Positions 48,065-58,115 of a DNA stretch of 64,000 nucleotides are shown here, in pieces; the stretch's first letter is position 1, and each line of letters opens with the position of its first letter. The notes under the pieces were generated by a model. That model had not been told where the DNA came from. It did no database searches and saw only the letters and a list, made by a program, of their open reading frames with translations. Position numbers and translations under genes: made by a program. Source of the stretch: Marchantia polymorpha subsp. ruderalis (taxonomy: Eukaryota; Streptophyta; Marchantiopsida; Marchantiales; Marchantiaceae); assembly GCA_037833965.1 (NCBI GenBank), contig AP031354.1, forward strand, positions 4,814,001-4,878,000. The letters run 5' to 3'.

Positions 48065-49417
48065 CTAAATGGCATCTATCTTCTCACTCATCACTTGGAT
48101 TCCTGTAGCTGTAACGCTATGACCCAAGTAATCTACTTCTGACTTGCCAAATTCACATTTTGAAGCTTTGGCATACAATTGATTGTCTCTCAAAACTTGA
48201 AGTACCTCTCGTAAATGACTTCTATGATCACTCAAAGTTTTGCTATACACCAATATATCATCTAGAAAAACAATGACAGATTTATCTAGATAAGGGCGAA
48301 AGATATCGTTCATCAATCCCATGAATGTAGCTGGTGCATTAGTGAGACCAAAAGGCATCACCAGATACTCAAAGTGTCCATACCTAGTACGAAAAGCTAT
48401 CTTGTGAACATCTTCATCTGCAATTCGAATTTGATTGTAGCCGCTTCTCAAATCTAGCTTGGTGAAGTACTTCGCTCCTTGAAGTTGATCAAACAAATCA
48501 TCCATACGAGGTAATGAATATTTGTTTTTCACCGTTTGCTGATTCAACCCGCGATAATCGATACATAGTCTCATGGATCCATCCTTCTTCTTCACAAAGA
48601 GTACTGGAGCTCCATAAGGTGAAACACTTGGTTGAATGAATCCCTTGCTCAACATCTCCTCCACTTGAGCTTTGCATTCTTCCAATTCGTTTGGAGCCAA
48701 ACGATATGGAGCTTTGCAAGTTGGTGTACTTCCAGGTATCACCTCAATCTTGTGATCTACTCGCCTCTTTGGTGGTAATGCTGCAGGTAGATCATCTGGA
48801 AAAACATCTTTATACTCCATAAAAATGTCGTTCAAGGACTCCGGGATGTAAGGTTTGTCCGTGGACCCAATATCTCTTATAAGTCCAAGGAAACATACAT
48901 CATCTCTAGAAATGGATGCTGTACCCATCACAAAGAGGGGTAAATTCCTATTCTGAGATCTAATTCTATCTCCATAGATCTTCCATCCACTACTTGTAAT
49001 CACTTTTCTTCTCCAATCTACCTTCGGATTATATTGTTCCATCCATGGCATTCCAAGGATGACATCATACCGAGCTAAACGAATTACTCTCCATTCAATG
49101 CTCTCCTTGTATCTACCTATGGATAATTCTACACTCCGTGGTAGTGTTTCTATCACTTCAGTTTGCCCGTTTGGCAATTCAACTTCTTCACTCACGTCCT
49201 TCATCAACATCAAACCTAACTTCATAGCAACACTCATTGATAGAAAATTCTCAGTTGCTCCAGGATCAATTAAAACTCTCACCTTGTGTCCTTCCATGAA
49301 ACCATCAGTGACAATGAGTTGAGCTTGCTTCTTACTCCTTCCATGAGCTCCCAACCATTGCTTTCTTCCAACCTCGCCTTTTCTTCGCTTTGTAGAACCA
49401 GTAAGGCCGCGAGGCAA
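48065..49417 (-). other. Chromovirus pol part: protease and reverse transcriptase (fossil)
   Basis: Approximate extent of the earlier pol region. An aspartic protease motif appears near the start ([11 protein letters not shown]). The reverse transcriptase shows [30 protein letters not shown] and the catalytic box [12 protein letters not shown]. Family assignment to Ty3/gypsy is firm. Confidence 0.9.
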
Positions 49418-49419
49418 GA

Positions 49420-50583
49420 TTACTGGTGATCTTCGTTTCCCGAAACTGCTTCCTCCACCTCTTCATACTCTATCCCCTCCATATTGTTGAACGGTCGTCG
49501 CTGCATGGGCCGTCCTCCTTGTTGTGTCGGCCGAACTCGACAAAACTTGGCTATGTGACCCATTCGTCCACATGCATAGCATTGGCGATTGTCACGAACT
49601 CCAGCTCCTCCTCGAACCATTCCATTATTTGCATAACCTTCTTGCAAATTTGGAACTCCTGGTCGCCTAATCTCACCTCCAAATCTTGGTGGTGGTCCTC
49701 TTGTTGGTGCAAAACCTTCTCTACGTCGAAGGTTTCCCAACTCCATCGGTGTTGGACAAGATGGATCTCTAAAATTGCTCACTGGCTCACCGTGTGTGAC
49801 ACCAAAAGCACCTGAAATTCGTTGAGCAATTGCGATTGCTTCATTCACAGTAGATGGATTGCTTACCATCACCTCCTTTCGAATTCGATCTTTCAAGCCT
49901 CGTTTGAACACGTCCAAGGCTTCAGCTCCACTCATATCCATGATAGATACTTGAAGATCACAAAATTCTTCAATGTACTCATGAATATCTCCTTTCTGCT
50001 TCAGATCCCACAACTTCATTCTTGCAGTTTGAAGAGAATCCACCGCTTGAAAATTTTGCAGAAGTCCTTCCTGCATTCCACTCCACGAAATGGTAGCACC
50101 TCGTTCTGAAAGCATTCTCTCCCATGTTGTGTACCATGTGAGAGCCTTATCCGTAAGATAAGATCTCATGAACATTCCTGCAATATAATCAGAAACATGA
50201 AAATGGGATAAATGAATATTCATCCTCATAATCCATCCCTCTAACACTTCCATTGCTCTACTCCCTTTGTAAGCTTCCACCTTACAGGATTTTCCCATTC
50301 GAAGCAAAAGATTTGCTTGATCTTCAATCTCTTGAAGACGTCTCCTATTTGCCTCTACTGCATCAATAGGAGTTGGTTCTGGCTGAACTTGAGAAGCTTG
50401 AACTTGAGGTTCAACTTCCATCTCTCCAACTCTCTCTCTCTCTACTTTCTCACTCTCTAATGCGAAGATTTTATCTTCCATGGCTTGCTGCTTGGTATGC
50501 CCATCTACTATCGCTTTTCTCAACTCCTTCATCTCTGCCATGATTGCATTGAGAACCTCACCCATATCAATTGATGTTCCCAT
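49420..50583 (-). other. Chromovirus gag region (fossil)
   Basis: About 387 codons. An N-terminal coiled-coil-like, charged segment is followed by the retrotransposon gag core (LTDKALTWYTTWE, FCDLQVSIMDMSG) and a CCHC zinc knuckle (CYACGRMGHIAKFC). It lies directly upstream of pol, as usual for the family. Confidence 0.9.
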
Positions 50584-51184
50584 GATTTTTCACACTCCCT
50601 CTAATACAAAGTGAGTATAATCACTATGTGACCTCTCAGCAAAGGAGTCACAAAAGGTGCAGGTGACTCTATCATAGCTCTATAGTACTCCTCTCCATAA
50701 TTCCTCACAAGAAAATCTCTCCATATCCTCTTCTGTCTATATACTGTTCTAATCTCTACATAAGTGCTGAATCGAACCGAGACAGGTGGTTCGCGATTCA
50801 AATCCATGAAACAATCAGTATAGAATGTATATAGTACAATCCCAAGTCTCTCCATAAGTAACTATTGGAAGAATCAGTGGCACTCTTGACTCCATCACTC
50901 TAGTCATAAAATCTGCACCCCAACAAGCCACAAGGTACATCCGAAAATGATGTTTCTCCATGCAACGAAGGTGAATATCGAATAGGTTAGGAATTGGCCA
51001 GTGCGGTACTGGATTCCTGTCAATCCCGTCCATATCTGCAAAAACACAATGTCCCCCTTCCACCTCTCTCTACATGCAGATGAATGACCTCTGCCAGCCT
51101 CTATACACTCTCAAGACTACACTCCATCATCACTCACTTGCTATTCCATGAGGGGTAATCCACACTCAAGGAAAGAGCAAGGTC
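50584..51184 (-). other. Chromovirus leader between 5' LTR and gag
   Basis: About 600 bp of untranslated leader between the primer-binding site and gag, longer than in many compact chromoviruses. Small open frames are present but have no recognisable domains. Confidence 0.6.
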
Positions 51185-51197
51185 GCTCTGATACCAT

Positions 51198-51617
51198 TGT
51201 AACACTAGGGTTTAGAGAGAAGTTCACTCGAAGATAGAAACGTAAACTCTGAAGATGAGAGATACCAACAATGGTTCTCCTCTCCCTTATATAGCTCTCA
51301 CCAACAAGTACAAGGTGATAAGATCTAATCCCCACCATCCATACCACTCCTAGTGGATGGATGACGTGGCGGATAACCCTAACAAGCACACGGATCGCTG
51401 ACGTGGCGCACCCAACTAACACACTAACTAACACACTCAATCCTTACCTATAAGCACACGGATTGCTGACGTGGCACTGTCAACTAACACATCCACTCTG
51501 TACCTACCAAGTGCGCGGATCGCTGACGTGGCAGCTATGACTAGTACACACTAAAGTATCTACATCAATATTCAGAGTAACTTCTACTTTAGTTCTAACT
51601 AACTAAAGATGGTTACA
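51198..51617 (-). repeat. 5' LTR of the chromovirus (420 bp)
   Basis: Matches the 3' LTR with about seven substitutions and one 12-bp duplication of an ACTAAC-type unit. It carries the same ACGT-core boxes and TATA box. The primer-binding site follows directly on the element strand. Confidence 0.95.
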
Positions 51618-51622
51618 ATCGT

Positions 51623-52660
51623 GGAGAAGAGTTAGTAGACATATACTTAAAGACAACCCACTTGCTCGGGTCCTGCTTCACATGCAGAGTGCTGGATATT
51701 ATCTTACATATTTATGTACATTATAGCCAAACTTAGTTATAACTAGAGAATCTTAGTTATAACAAGCTAGATTTAGTTAAACCCAAGCTAATTATGATCA
51801 ACTTCTTAATTTTTTTAACACTACTTCACACATACAACAACTGATATTACAACACATACAAGTCATAACATAAAGATAACGTGATTCACCTTCTAAAGAC
51901 TACGTTCACGTGCAAGAGTAGAAACTTCACTAAAACACAAGTGCATACACAACCTCAATAGTCAAAATCTACTACTACTTTTTCCACTTTCAAAGTGAAG
52001 TTGAAAATTGTCTCAAGTGAGTGGTTACATCTCTCTCTTATATCATAAAAGATAAGTTGAACATACTAAAAGCAAGTTAGTAGATATAAGGTGTAAGAAA
52101 ATGTGCACATACTAGCTAATCTAATCACAATTAATTGCATTCATCATGGTTATAGCTTTGATATATATATAATTGATATAAGGTAGAGTTAACTCAACAT
52201 TTTGTAAGAGATTTTACTCTAAAAGCTATTCAGTTGTTGAGTTAAATTTCACGTGACGTAAAAAGTACTCCAATGAATTATAGATTAAAACAAAATCATT
52301 CATAAAATAAAATTATGGAGATGAATTAGCTTGATTCACATGATGGTTCATGTTTAAGAATATATTTATTATTACAGAGTTAACTATAAAAAGTTATGAA
52401 TGTCAAACTCTAAACATTCGAACTAGAATGATTTTTGTCAAATGTTTTCTTAGAGTTATGAGCCATGTCATGTATCTACTAGAAGTGAAATGTATAATGG
52501 AATTGAGATATTACAATTTTCTATTTGTGAATAATATCTATATAAAATATAAATGAACAATTCTATGCGTTTTTTATGTTCAAAATTATGCATAATTTTG
52601 AAATGAATTGTTCTTTTAATCTCAAGTATTACAATTTTACTATTATTGCACAACAAATGA
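51623..52660. other. AT-rich intergenic DNA with a dispersed repeat
   Basis: Continuation of the DNA interrupted by the chromovirus. About 51.73-51.86 kb resembles 43.86-43.93 kb, and 52.09-52.35 kb resembles 34.70-34.95 kb. No gene recognised. Confidence 0.5.
52095..52350. repeat. Dispersed repeat shared with 34.70-34.95 kb
   Basis: Second copy of the interspersed sequence described at 34705. Same orientation, moderate divergence, no coding content. Confidence 0.8.
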
Positions 52661-52668
52661 TTATTTAA

Positions 52669-53083
52669 GGGAATTGCTAGGCACACACCCCCCTTGCTAG
52701 GTACACACCCCCCCCAAAGAGGTATGACCGCCCGTGATCTTAATAGCACGCTCAGATCGACAGAAGTAGCCGTCTCACTTGCAGAGGCACCATATCACTA
52801 AAGATGGAGCCACCGCCGTTAGATCGCGTCTACGCGTCGTTGGAAGAAGCCGAGACGGAAATCTTTGCCTTTGCTCACAGGAAAGGGTACAGCTTGAGTC
52901 GCCTGCGCTCCAAGGTCAACAAGGGCGGCGAGAAGCGCAAAGTATGGCTAGCCTGCGCACAAGCTGGTGACTACTGCAACGTCCGGGACTATTTGACAAA
53001 AGAGACCAGGAAACTAAAAACAAGCAGTTGCAAAACGAGTGGATGTATGCACAGCAGGGGAGGGTGTGTGCCTAGCATTTCCC
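52669..53083. mobile_element. 415-bp terminal-inverted-repeat DNA transposon carrying a FAR1/MULE-like domain
   Basis: The ends are near-perfect inverted repeats of about 25 bp: GGGAATTGCTAGGCACACAC on the left and GGGAAATGCTAGGCACACAC on the right, read inward. The left end has a second partial copy (TTGCTAGGTACACACC) just inside. An 8-bp direct repeat TTATTTAA flanks it at 52661-52668 and 53084-53091. The 8-bp duplication suggests hAT, while the encoded domain suggests a Mutator-like origin (usually 9 bp), so the superfamily is open. The interior is mostly one reading frame, described separately. Confidence 0.8.
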
Positions 53084-53091
53084 TTATTTAA
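52804..53091 (+). CDS. FAR1/MULE-type DNA-binding domain inside a small transposon
   Basis: Reading frame of 95 codons, starting MEPPPLDRVYASLEEAE. Residues about 8-80 follow the FAR1-type N-terminal DNA-binding domain found in Mutator-like transposases and the FAR1/FHY3 transcription factors: SLEEAETEIFAFAHRKGYSL, LRSKVNKGGEKRKVWLACAQ, then TKETRKLKTSSCKTSGC. The usual second half (histidine part of the zinc site) and any transposase core are missing, because the frame runs into the right terminal repeat. It is probably a remnant of a larger autonomous element, but could be expressed as a stand-alone binding peptide. Confidence 0.55.
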   Translation: MEPPPLDRVYASLEEAETEIFAFAHRKGYSLSRLRSKVNKGGEKRKVWLACAQAGDYCNVRDYLTKETRKLKTSSCKTSGCMHSRGGCVPSISLI

Positions 53092-53775
53092 ACATGTATA
53101 CACAATGTTAAATATTTTAGAACACATAAAAACATAATATATGATGTAATTCTACATTGAGAATTATCATATATTTTAAACAATCTGTTGTATGAATCGA
53201 TTATAAGTAATCTTGAAATAAAAATCTTTCATTTATAATCATAATTTAATAATAATAACAATATACATTATAAATGAAATATAATTAAATTTATCAACCA
53301 ATATATTTTAAAAAATAAACAAAATATATATTTAACTTTAATAAAAATAACATTATGAAAAAATTTTATTTTAGATATTTAAACTTGCAAACATGATTCA
53401 AACCTAAAATCTCACTTTATAATTAATCATTAGAAGTGATGATTTTTTGAAGATTATGGTAATATCCATTCTACATGAGTACTCAGGACTGCAAGAAATC
53501 AACAACAAATTATAACATTGCTCAACGGGTTATGTGAATCGAAACTGAAACCATTTCAAGAGAAGGCAAAACTATGATTACACGTGACAGTCCGTCAATC
53601 ACTTACCTAGTACAAAATTACGAAACGGATATCTACCACCAAGATCACAATCATAAAATGTTCACAACCATTTTCATAGCTCCGATGATTTCTTCGACTG
53701 TTGCTGCAGTCAAGTACTACTGACTCATGGAGCGAACAAGAGCAGTCCGGGTCGACGAGATTATCCAAAGAACAA
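53092..53775. repeat. Shared 3' flank of O-methyltransferase copy B
   Basis: Matches the flanks of copy A (36.5-36.9 and 38.18-38.40 kb) and copy C (55.98-56.66 kb). It contains the uninterrupted AGTACTACTGAC site where copy A has the pogo-like insertion. Confidence 0.85.
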
Positions 53776-54876
53776 CTATTGCGAGTGTCCAGAGGGTGAG
53801 AGGCTTGCTTCCAGGAGATCAAAACCAGGACAGTGGTTCACGAATTCTAGCTGCGAAAAGCCTGCTGCCAATGCCAGTCTCCTGAACTGTTCCACCGTTC
53901 TCGTCCTGGCTCCACTCAACAACACCGTGCCATGGAAATTGGACCACAGTGATCCGGTCCTGGCGACCTCGTTGTGAGCATCCGTTGCCTCTGTAGATCT
54001 GTCCAGTCTCTCCAGAATAAGCATCTTCCCGCCCTCGGCCACTGGCAGGGCTTTCCGGCAATTCGTAAGAATTCCGATGCAGGTCTCGTCGTCCCAATTC
54101 AGCAGGCAGAATTTCATGATCAACAGGTTTCCCTCCGGCACGCTTTCTTTGAAACTGCCGCCGACATGCTCTACTCCAGGGATTTGTGGAGCTCCTCTGA
54201 CCACTTCCGGCTGATCGAAGTTGACGAATTGCAGGTGGGGGTATTTGGCCACGAGCCCTGCACACATTGTTCCTTCCTGGCCTCCTACATCCACCACTCG
54301 ACCCTTCAAAGCCTTGAAAGTCTCGTCGTACTTCTCGAGTAGACTCAGCGATGGAATAGCTGTTGCATTTAGCCCTCTCACGTACAATTTTTGAACTTGT
54401 GGAGCATCCACTGCGAGGTATGTGTACATGTTCTTTCCTGTGACGATCTCGAAGGGAGAAACGTCAGGACTGAGCACGATCTCATGTGCGTGAGGCCACA
54501 CTCTGGTCAGCTCTGGAGAAGTGTACATAAGCAACATGTCGGCGGTGTGATCCCGGGAAAGACATCGAGATTTGGGACTGTGTGCATATCTTTTCGCTTT
54601 CGAGCCATCGTCTCCTTCCTCGATGATTAAAGAGAAAATTCCATTGCAGCAAAGCCAGTCCAGGATTTTCTCAAGATTCTCAGATTTTGGAGTATGCTCT
54701 CTAGTAGTGGGCACATGCTTGCAAATCTCTTCCGCTGATAATGAGAGCTTCGGGTACGCTGAATCTATGATCTTCGGTACGTTGAGCATGAGAGCAGCTC
54801 TGACGGCCATGGGCAGACCAACGAGAAGCGAAGGATCTGCCCAAGAGGAATCCTCTTTCTGCCAAACACTTGACAT
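53776..54876 (-). CDS. COMT-type O-methyltransferase, copy B (lacks catalytic His)
   Basis: Intronless, 366 residues, starting MSSVWQKEDSSWAD; the frame is open upstream but not conserved there. More than 90% identical by eye to copy A. It keeps VDVGGQEG, GVEHVGG, Lys255 and Glu289. It has Leu in place of the family's catalytic His (MKFCLLNWDDE) and Val for the second catalytic Glu. One difference from A and C lies next to the cofactor site: FDQPEV instead of FDLPEV-type. The frame is intact, which argues that the protein is maintained or the duplication is very recent. Confidence 0.85.
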   Translation of the reverse strand: MSSVWQKEDSSWADPSLLVGLPMAVRAALMLNVPKIIDSAYPKLSLSAEEICKHVPTTREHTPKSENLEKILDWLCCNGIFSLIIEEGDDGSKAKRYAHSPKSRCLSRDHTADMLLMYTSPELTRVWPHAHEIVLSPDVSPFEIVTGKNMYTYLAVDAPQVQKLYVRGLNATAIPSLSLLEKYDETFKALKGRVVDVGGQEGTMCAGLVAKYPHLQFVNFDQPEVVRGAPQIPGVEHVGGSFKESVPEGNLLIMKFCLLNWDDETCIGILTNCRKALPVAEGGKMLILERLDRSTEATDAHNEVARTGSLWSNFHGTVLLSGARTRTVEQFRRLALAAGFSQLEFVNHCPGFDLLEASLSPSGHSQ

Positions 54877-54954
54877 TCTGGTGCAATCTCGATGGGGATG
54901 AGCGGCCTCGAATATGAATTTAAGAATTCTGCGAGAGACACTGCACACTGACAG

Positions 54955-55240
54955 GAAAGAATAGACGAGATCTACTCACAGTGCACTTTACTTTCTGCTC
55001 AGTCGAGGAATAGAAATAAGGTTCGGTTTCCCAAACATCTAAGTCACCTTCTTTTATCTCGTAATCGAGTTGGATAGTCTCATAGCGACTCGCAGTCAAT
55101 GCACACGGTACATTGTGCACACTTCATGCACACGGTACCGTGTGCACGGAAGTCTTGGGACTAGTCCCCGAGGTCAACAAAGAGCACATTTTGTGCACTT
55201 TTTGAGTTCCGAATATTTTGCTATGTTCCGGATCCCAGAA
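54955..55240 (-). promoter_or_regulatory. Upstream module of O-methyltransferase B
   Basis: Single copy of the conserved upstream module (CAGTCGAGGAATAGAAATAAG, GAGGTCAACAAAG with its TTGACC core on the gene strand). It differs from the others by a local GTGCACAC-type duplication containing a 20-bp palindrome. After about 55.24 kb similarity to copies A and C stops. Confidence 0.6.
55127..55146. repeat. Perfect 20-bp palindrome TGCACACGGTACCGTGTGCA
   Basis: Exact dyad centred on GGTACC. A degenerate half copy (GCACACGGTACATTGTGCAC) lies about 27 bp before it, so this looks like a tandem duplication that produced a palindrome. It is present only upstream of copy B. Confidence 0.9.
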
Positions 55241-55970
55241 TTAATCAAAACTAAATCTAGCGGAGTCCATAAATTAAGTATGCCTTTATCATCATAAATG
55301 AGAATGTCATTTGCTAATACTTGTGGAATGGGACACAAACTTGACTTTTTCCGCAAATAAGAATAAGCCACCTACTCAAAAAACATTAAAAGTTTGATAT
55401 ATGCTCTGTTTCGTGTATTCAAATTCAACTGTTCATGTTTTCATTTACAGAATTTTGGAATGCAAGGTCAAGTTAATGAGAGTATTTTCAGTTTAAGAAA
55501 TTAGTTTGTCCAGGGCAATCCTTGTTAAGGTAGTTCGGTGAGGGTCCATACTCTTAAGTTTGCACCTTTTGACTAACTCAATTAAACAATAGAATATGCA
55601 CTTGAAATCTTTCAGGGATGCAATGAACAATAAATCCATTCCGTTCCAAAGTAAACCCAAGAAAAATAGTTGAAGTTGAACACTTGTGATGTTAATCATC
55701 TCTCGATGTTTGACTCCAATTATTTTGGATTACATTTCAAAGTCGCGAAGATGATTCAAATGTATGGAAGTCAAATCTAGACCAGTTCCATGATCGAATA
55801 ATAGCTTGTCTGCATTCTGTTTCTTTTCGTAATTTTAGTAATATTGGGATTTACCAAAATTAAGAAGAGTAAAATCCATATTCTACGTTAATTTTAGTAA
55901 TTATGGGATTTCCCAAACCTTAAGAGGCCTGCATTATAGTAATCTTATTGTTATTAATCAAATGATTATC
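55241..55970. other. Intergenic DNA, nothing recognised
   Basis: AT-rich sequence between the end of copy B's upstream module and the start of the shared 3' flank of copy C. It has short unrecognised frames (for example 55493-55699 -). A pair of TTAGTAAT(A/T)TGGGATTT blocks near 55840 and 55895 is the only repeat noted. Confidence 0.45.
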
Positions 55971-56665
55971 TATTCTTATATTACACAATATTAAATATTT
56001 TGAAACACATAAAAACATCATACAGAAACTAGTTATAAATTGAAAATTACCATATCTCTCAATTATACGATCTACTACCTTATACATTAATTTATAGTTA
56101 AAGTTGAAATAAAAACGTCATGTTAAATCATTTTCGCAAAGATATAAAAAAATAAAAAATATATTAACACAGAAAAAGTAATTTCGATCTTAAGTACAAA
56201 AATATTTTCAAAAATATTATGGTTATTTAAACTTGATATGAATAATATGATTTAAACCCACCATAATTTCAAATCTTACAAACATGATTCAAACAGATGA
56301 ATCATTTGAAGTGATGATTTTGATTATGATGATTACAATCATCAATGCAAGAATGAGTGCTGGGTCTTGCAAGAAATCAACCACAGACTATGACATTGCT
56401 CCACTGTTTATGTGAATCGAAACTGAAAGCACATTAGTAGAGGGCAAAACAATGACTACACATGAAACTCCTTCAATTGTTTAACTCATACGAAGTTACG
56501 AAACGGACATCCACAACCAAGATTACCATAATAAAATGCTCACAAATATTTGCATAGCTCCGATGATTTCTTCGACTGTTGCTGCAGTCGAGTACTACAG
56601 ACTCATGGAGCGACTGATAGAGCGAACAAGAGGAGTCAGGGTCGATGAGCCGGCCCAAAGAACAA
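55971..56665. repeat. Shared 3' flank of O-methyltransferase copy C
   Basis: Matches the flanks of copies A and B, with the empty pogo-like insertion site AGTACTACAGAC near 56598. A short local duplication (GAGCGACTGATAGAGCGAAC) is unique to this copy. Confidence 0.85.
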
Positions 56666-57766
56666 CTATTGCGAGTGTCCAGAGGGTGAGAGGCTTGCTT
56701 CCAGGAGATCAAAGCCCGTAAAGTTGTTCACGAATTCTAGCTGCGAAAAGCCTGCTGCCAATGCCAGGCTCCTCAACTGCTCCACCGTTCTCGTCCTGGC
56801 TCCACTAAACATTACGGTGCTCTGGAAATTGGTGCACAGTGATCCCCTTCTGGCGACCTCGTTGTGAGCATCCGTCGCCTCTGTAGATCTGTCTAGTGGC
56901 TCCATAATGAGCATCTTACCGCCCTCGGCCACTGGCAGGGCTTTCCGGCAGTTCGTAAGAATTCCGATGCAGGTTTCGTCATCCCAATTCGGCAGGCAGA
57001 ATTTCATGATCAATAGGTTGCCGTCCGGCACGCTTTCTTTGAAACTGCCGCCGACATGCTCTACTCCGGGGATTTGTGGAGCTCCTTTGACCACTTCCGG
57101 CAGATCGAAATTGACGAATTGCAGGTGGGGGTATTTGGCCACGAGCCCTGCACACATTGTTCCTTCCTGGCCTCCCACATCCACCACTCGACCCTTCAAA
57201 GCCTTGAAAGTCTCGTCGTACTTCTCGAGTAGACCCAGCGCTGGACCAGCTGTTCTATTCAGCCCTCTCACGAACAACTCTTGGACATGTGGAGCATCCA
57301 CTGCCAAGTATGTGTAAATGTTCTTTCCTGTGACGAGCTCGAAGGGAGAAACGTCAGGACTGAGCACGATCTCATGTGCGTGAGGCCACACTCTGGTCAG
57401 CTCAGGACAAGTGTATAAGAGCAACATGTCGGCGGTTTGATCCCTGGAAAGACATCGAGATTTGGGACTGTGCGCATATCTTTTCACTTTCGAGCCATCG
57501 TCTCCTTCCTCGATGATCAAAGAGAAAATTCCATTGCAGCAAAGCCAGTCCAGGATTTTCTCAAGATTCTCAGATTTTGGAGTATGCTCTCTAGTAGTGG
57601 ACACATGCTTGCAAATCTCTTCCGCTGACAATGAGAGCTTCGGGTGCGCTGAATCTATGATCTTCGGTACGTTCAGCATGAGAGCAGCTCTGACGGCCAT
57701 GGGCAGACCAACGAGAAGCGAAGGATCTGCCCAAGAAGCATCCTCTTTCTGCGAAACACTTGACAT
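56666..57766 (-). CDS. COMT-type O-methyltransferase, copy C (lacks catalytic His)
   Basis: Intronless, 366 residues from MSSVSQKEDASWAD. Close paralogue of A and B in the same orientation. It keeps VDVGGQEG, FDLPEV, GVEHVGG, Lys255 and Glu289. The family's catalytic His position is Pro here (MKFCLPNWDDE) and the second catalytic Glu is Val. The Leu/Leu/Pro pattern over three intact copies means the histidine was lost before or during the amplification and has not been restored. Upstream lies its own module at 57840-58115. Confidence 0.85.
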   Translation of the reverse strand: MSSVSQKEDASWADPSLLVGLPMAVRAALMLNVPKIIDSAHPKLSLSAEEICKHVSTTREHTPKSENLEKILDWLCCNGIFSLIIEEGDDGSKVKRYAHSPKSRCLSRDQTADMLLLYTCPELTRVWPHAHEIVLSPDVSPFELVTGKNIYTYLAVDAPHVQELFVRGLNRTAGPALGLLEKYDETFKALKGRVVDVGGQEGTMCAGLVAKYPHLQFVNFDLPEVVKGAPQIPGVEHVGGSFKESVPDGNLLIMKFCLPNWDDETCIGILTNCRKALPVAEGGKMLIMEPLDRSTEATDAHNEVARRGSLCTNFQSTVMFSGARTRTVEQLRSLALAAGFSQLEFVNNFTGFDLLEASLSPSGHSQ

Positions 57767-57839
57767 TCTGGTGCAATCTCGATGGAGTGAGCGGCCTCGA
57801 AGATGGACCCAAGAATTCTGCGAGAGAAACTGTACACTG

Positions 57840-58115
57840 ACAGGAACGGATAGACGAGATCTACTCACAGTTCAGTTTATTCTCTGCTCAGTCGAGGAAT
57901 AGAAATAAGGTTTGGTTCCCCAAACATCTAAGGAAACTTCTTTTATCTCATAATCGAGTTGGATAACGACTTGCAGGTAATGACCCGAATGCATGAAGGA
58001 AGTGTTGGGTCAATTGCCTACGGTCGCCCGAGGTCAACAAAGAACACATGTATGGCACTTTTTCAATTCCGGATCTTCCGCCAGCTCCCGGATCCCATCA
58101 CGTGTCGACTCTAGT
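57840..58115 (-). promoter_or_regulatory. Upstream module of O-methyltransferase C
   Basis: Conserved upstream module with the TTGACC core on the gene strand and the landmark CAGTCGAGGAATAGAAATAAG. It most resembles the second, outer copy of the doubled module at gene A (shared GACTTGCAGGTAATGACCCG). Confidence 0.6.

Larger units (their letters stand above)
45563..51622 (-). mobile_element. Ty3/gypsy chromovirus, nearly whole, with 5-bp target duplications
   Basis: LTRs at 45568-45975 and 51198-51617 begin TG and end CA and are about 98% identical apart from one 12-bp length difference, so the insertion is young. Target duplications ATCGT are at 45563-45567 and 51618-51622. The primer-binding site at 51185-51196 (TGGTATCAGAGC on the element strand) matches the initiator-Met tRNA type, and a purine-rich tract lies at 45976-45991. 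Parts in order on the minus strand are gag with a zinc knuckle, protease, reverse transcriptase, RNase H, integrase and a C-terminal chromodomain. It looks close to whole, with about one break in pol. It landed between O-methyltransferase copies A and B. Confidence 0.95.
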
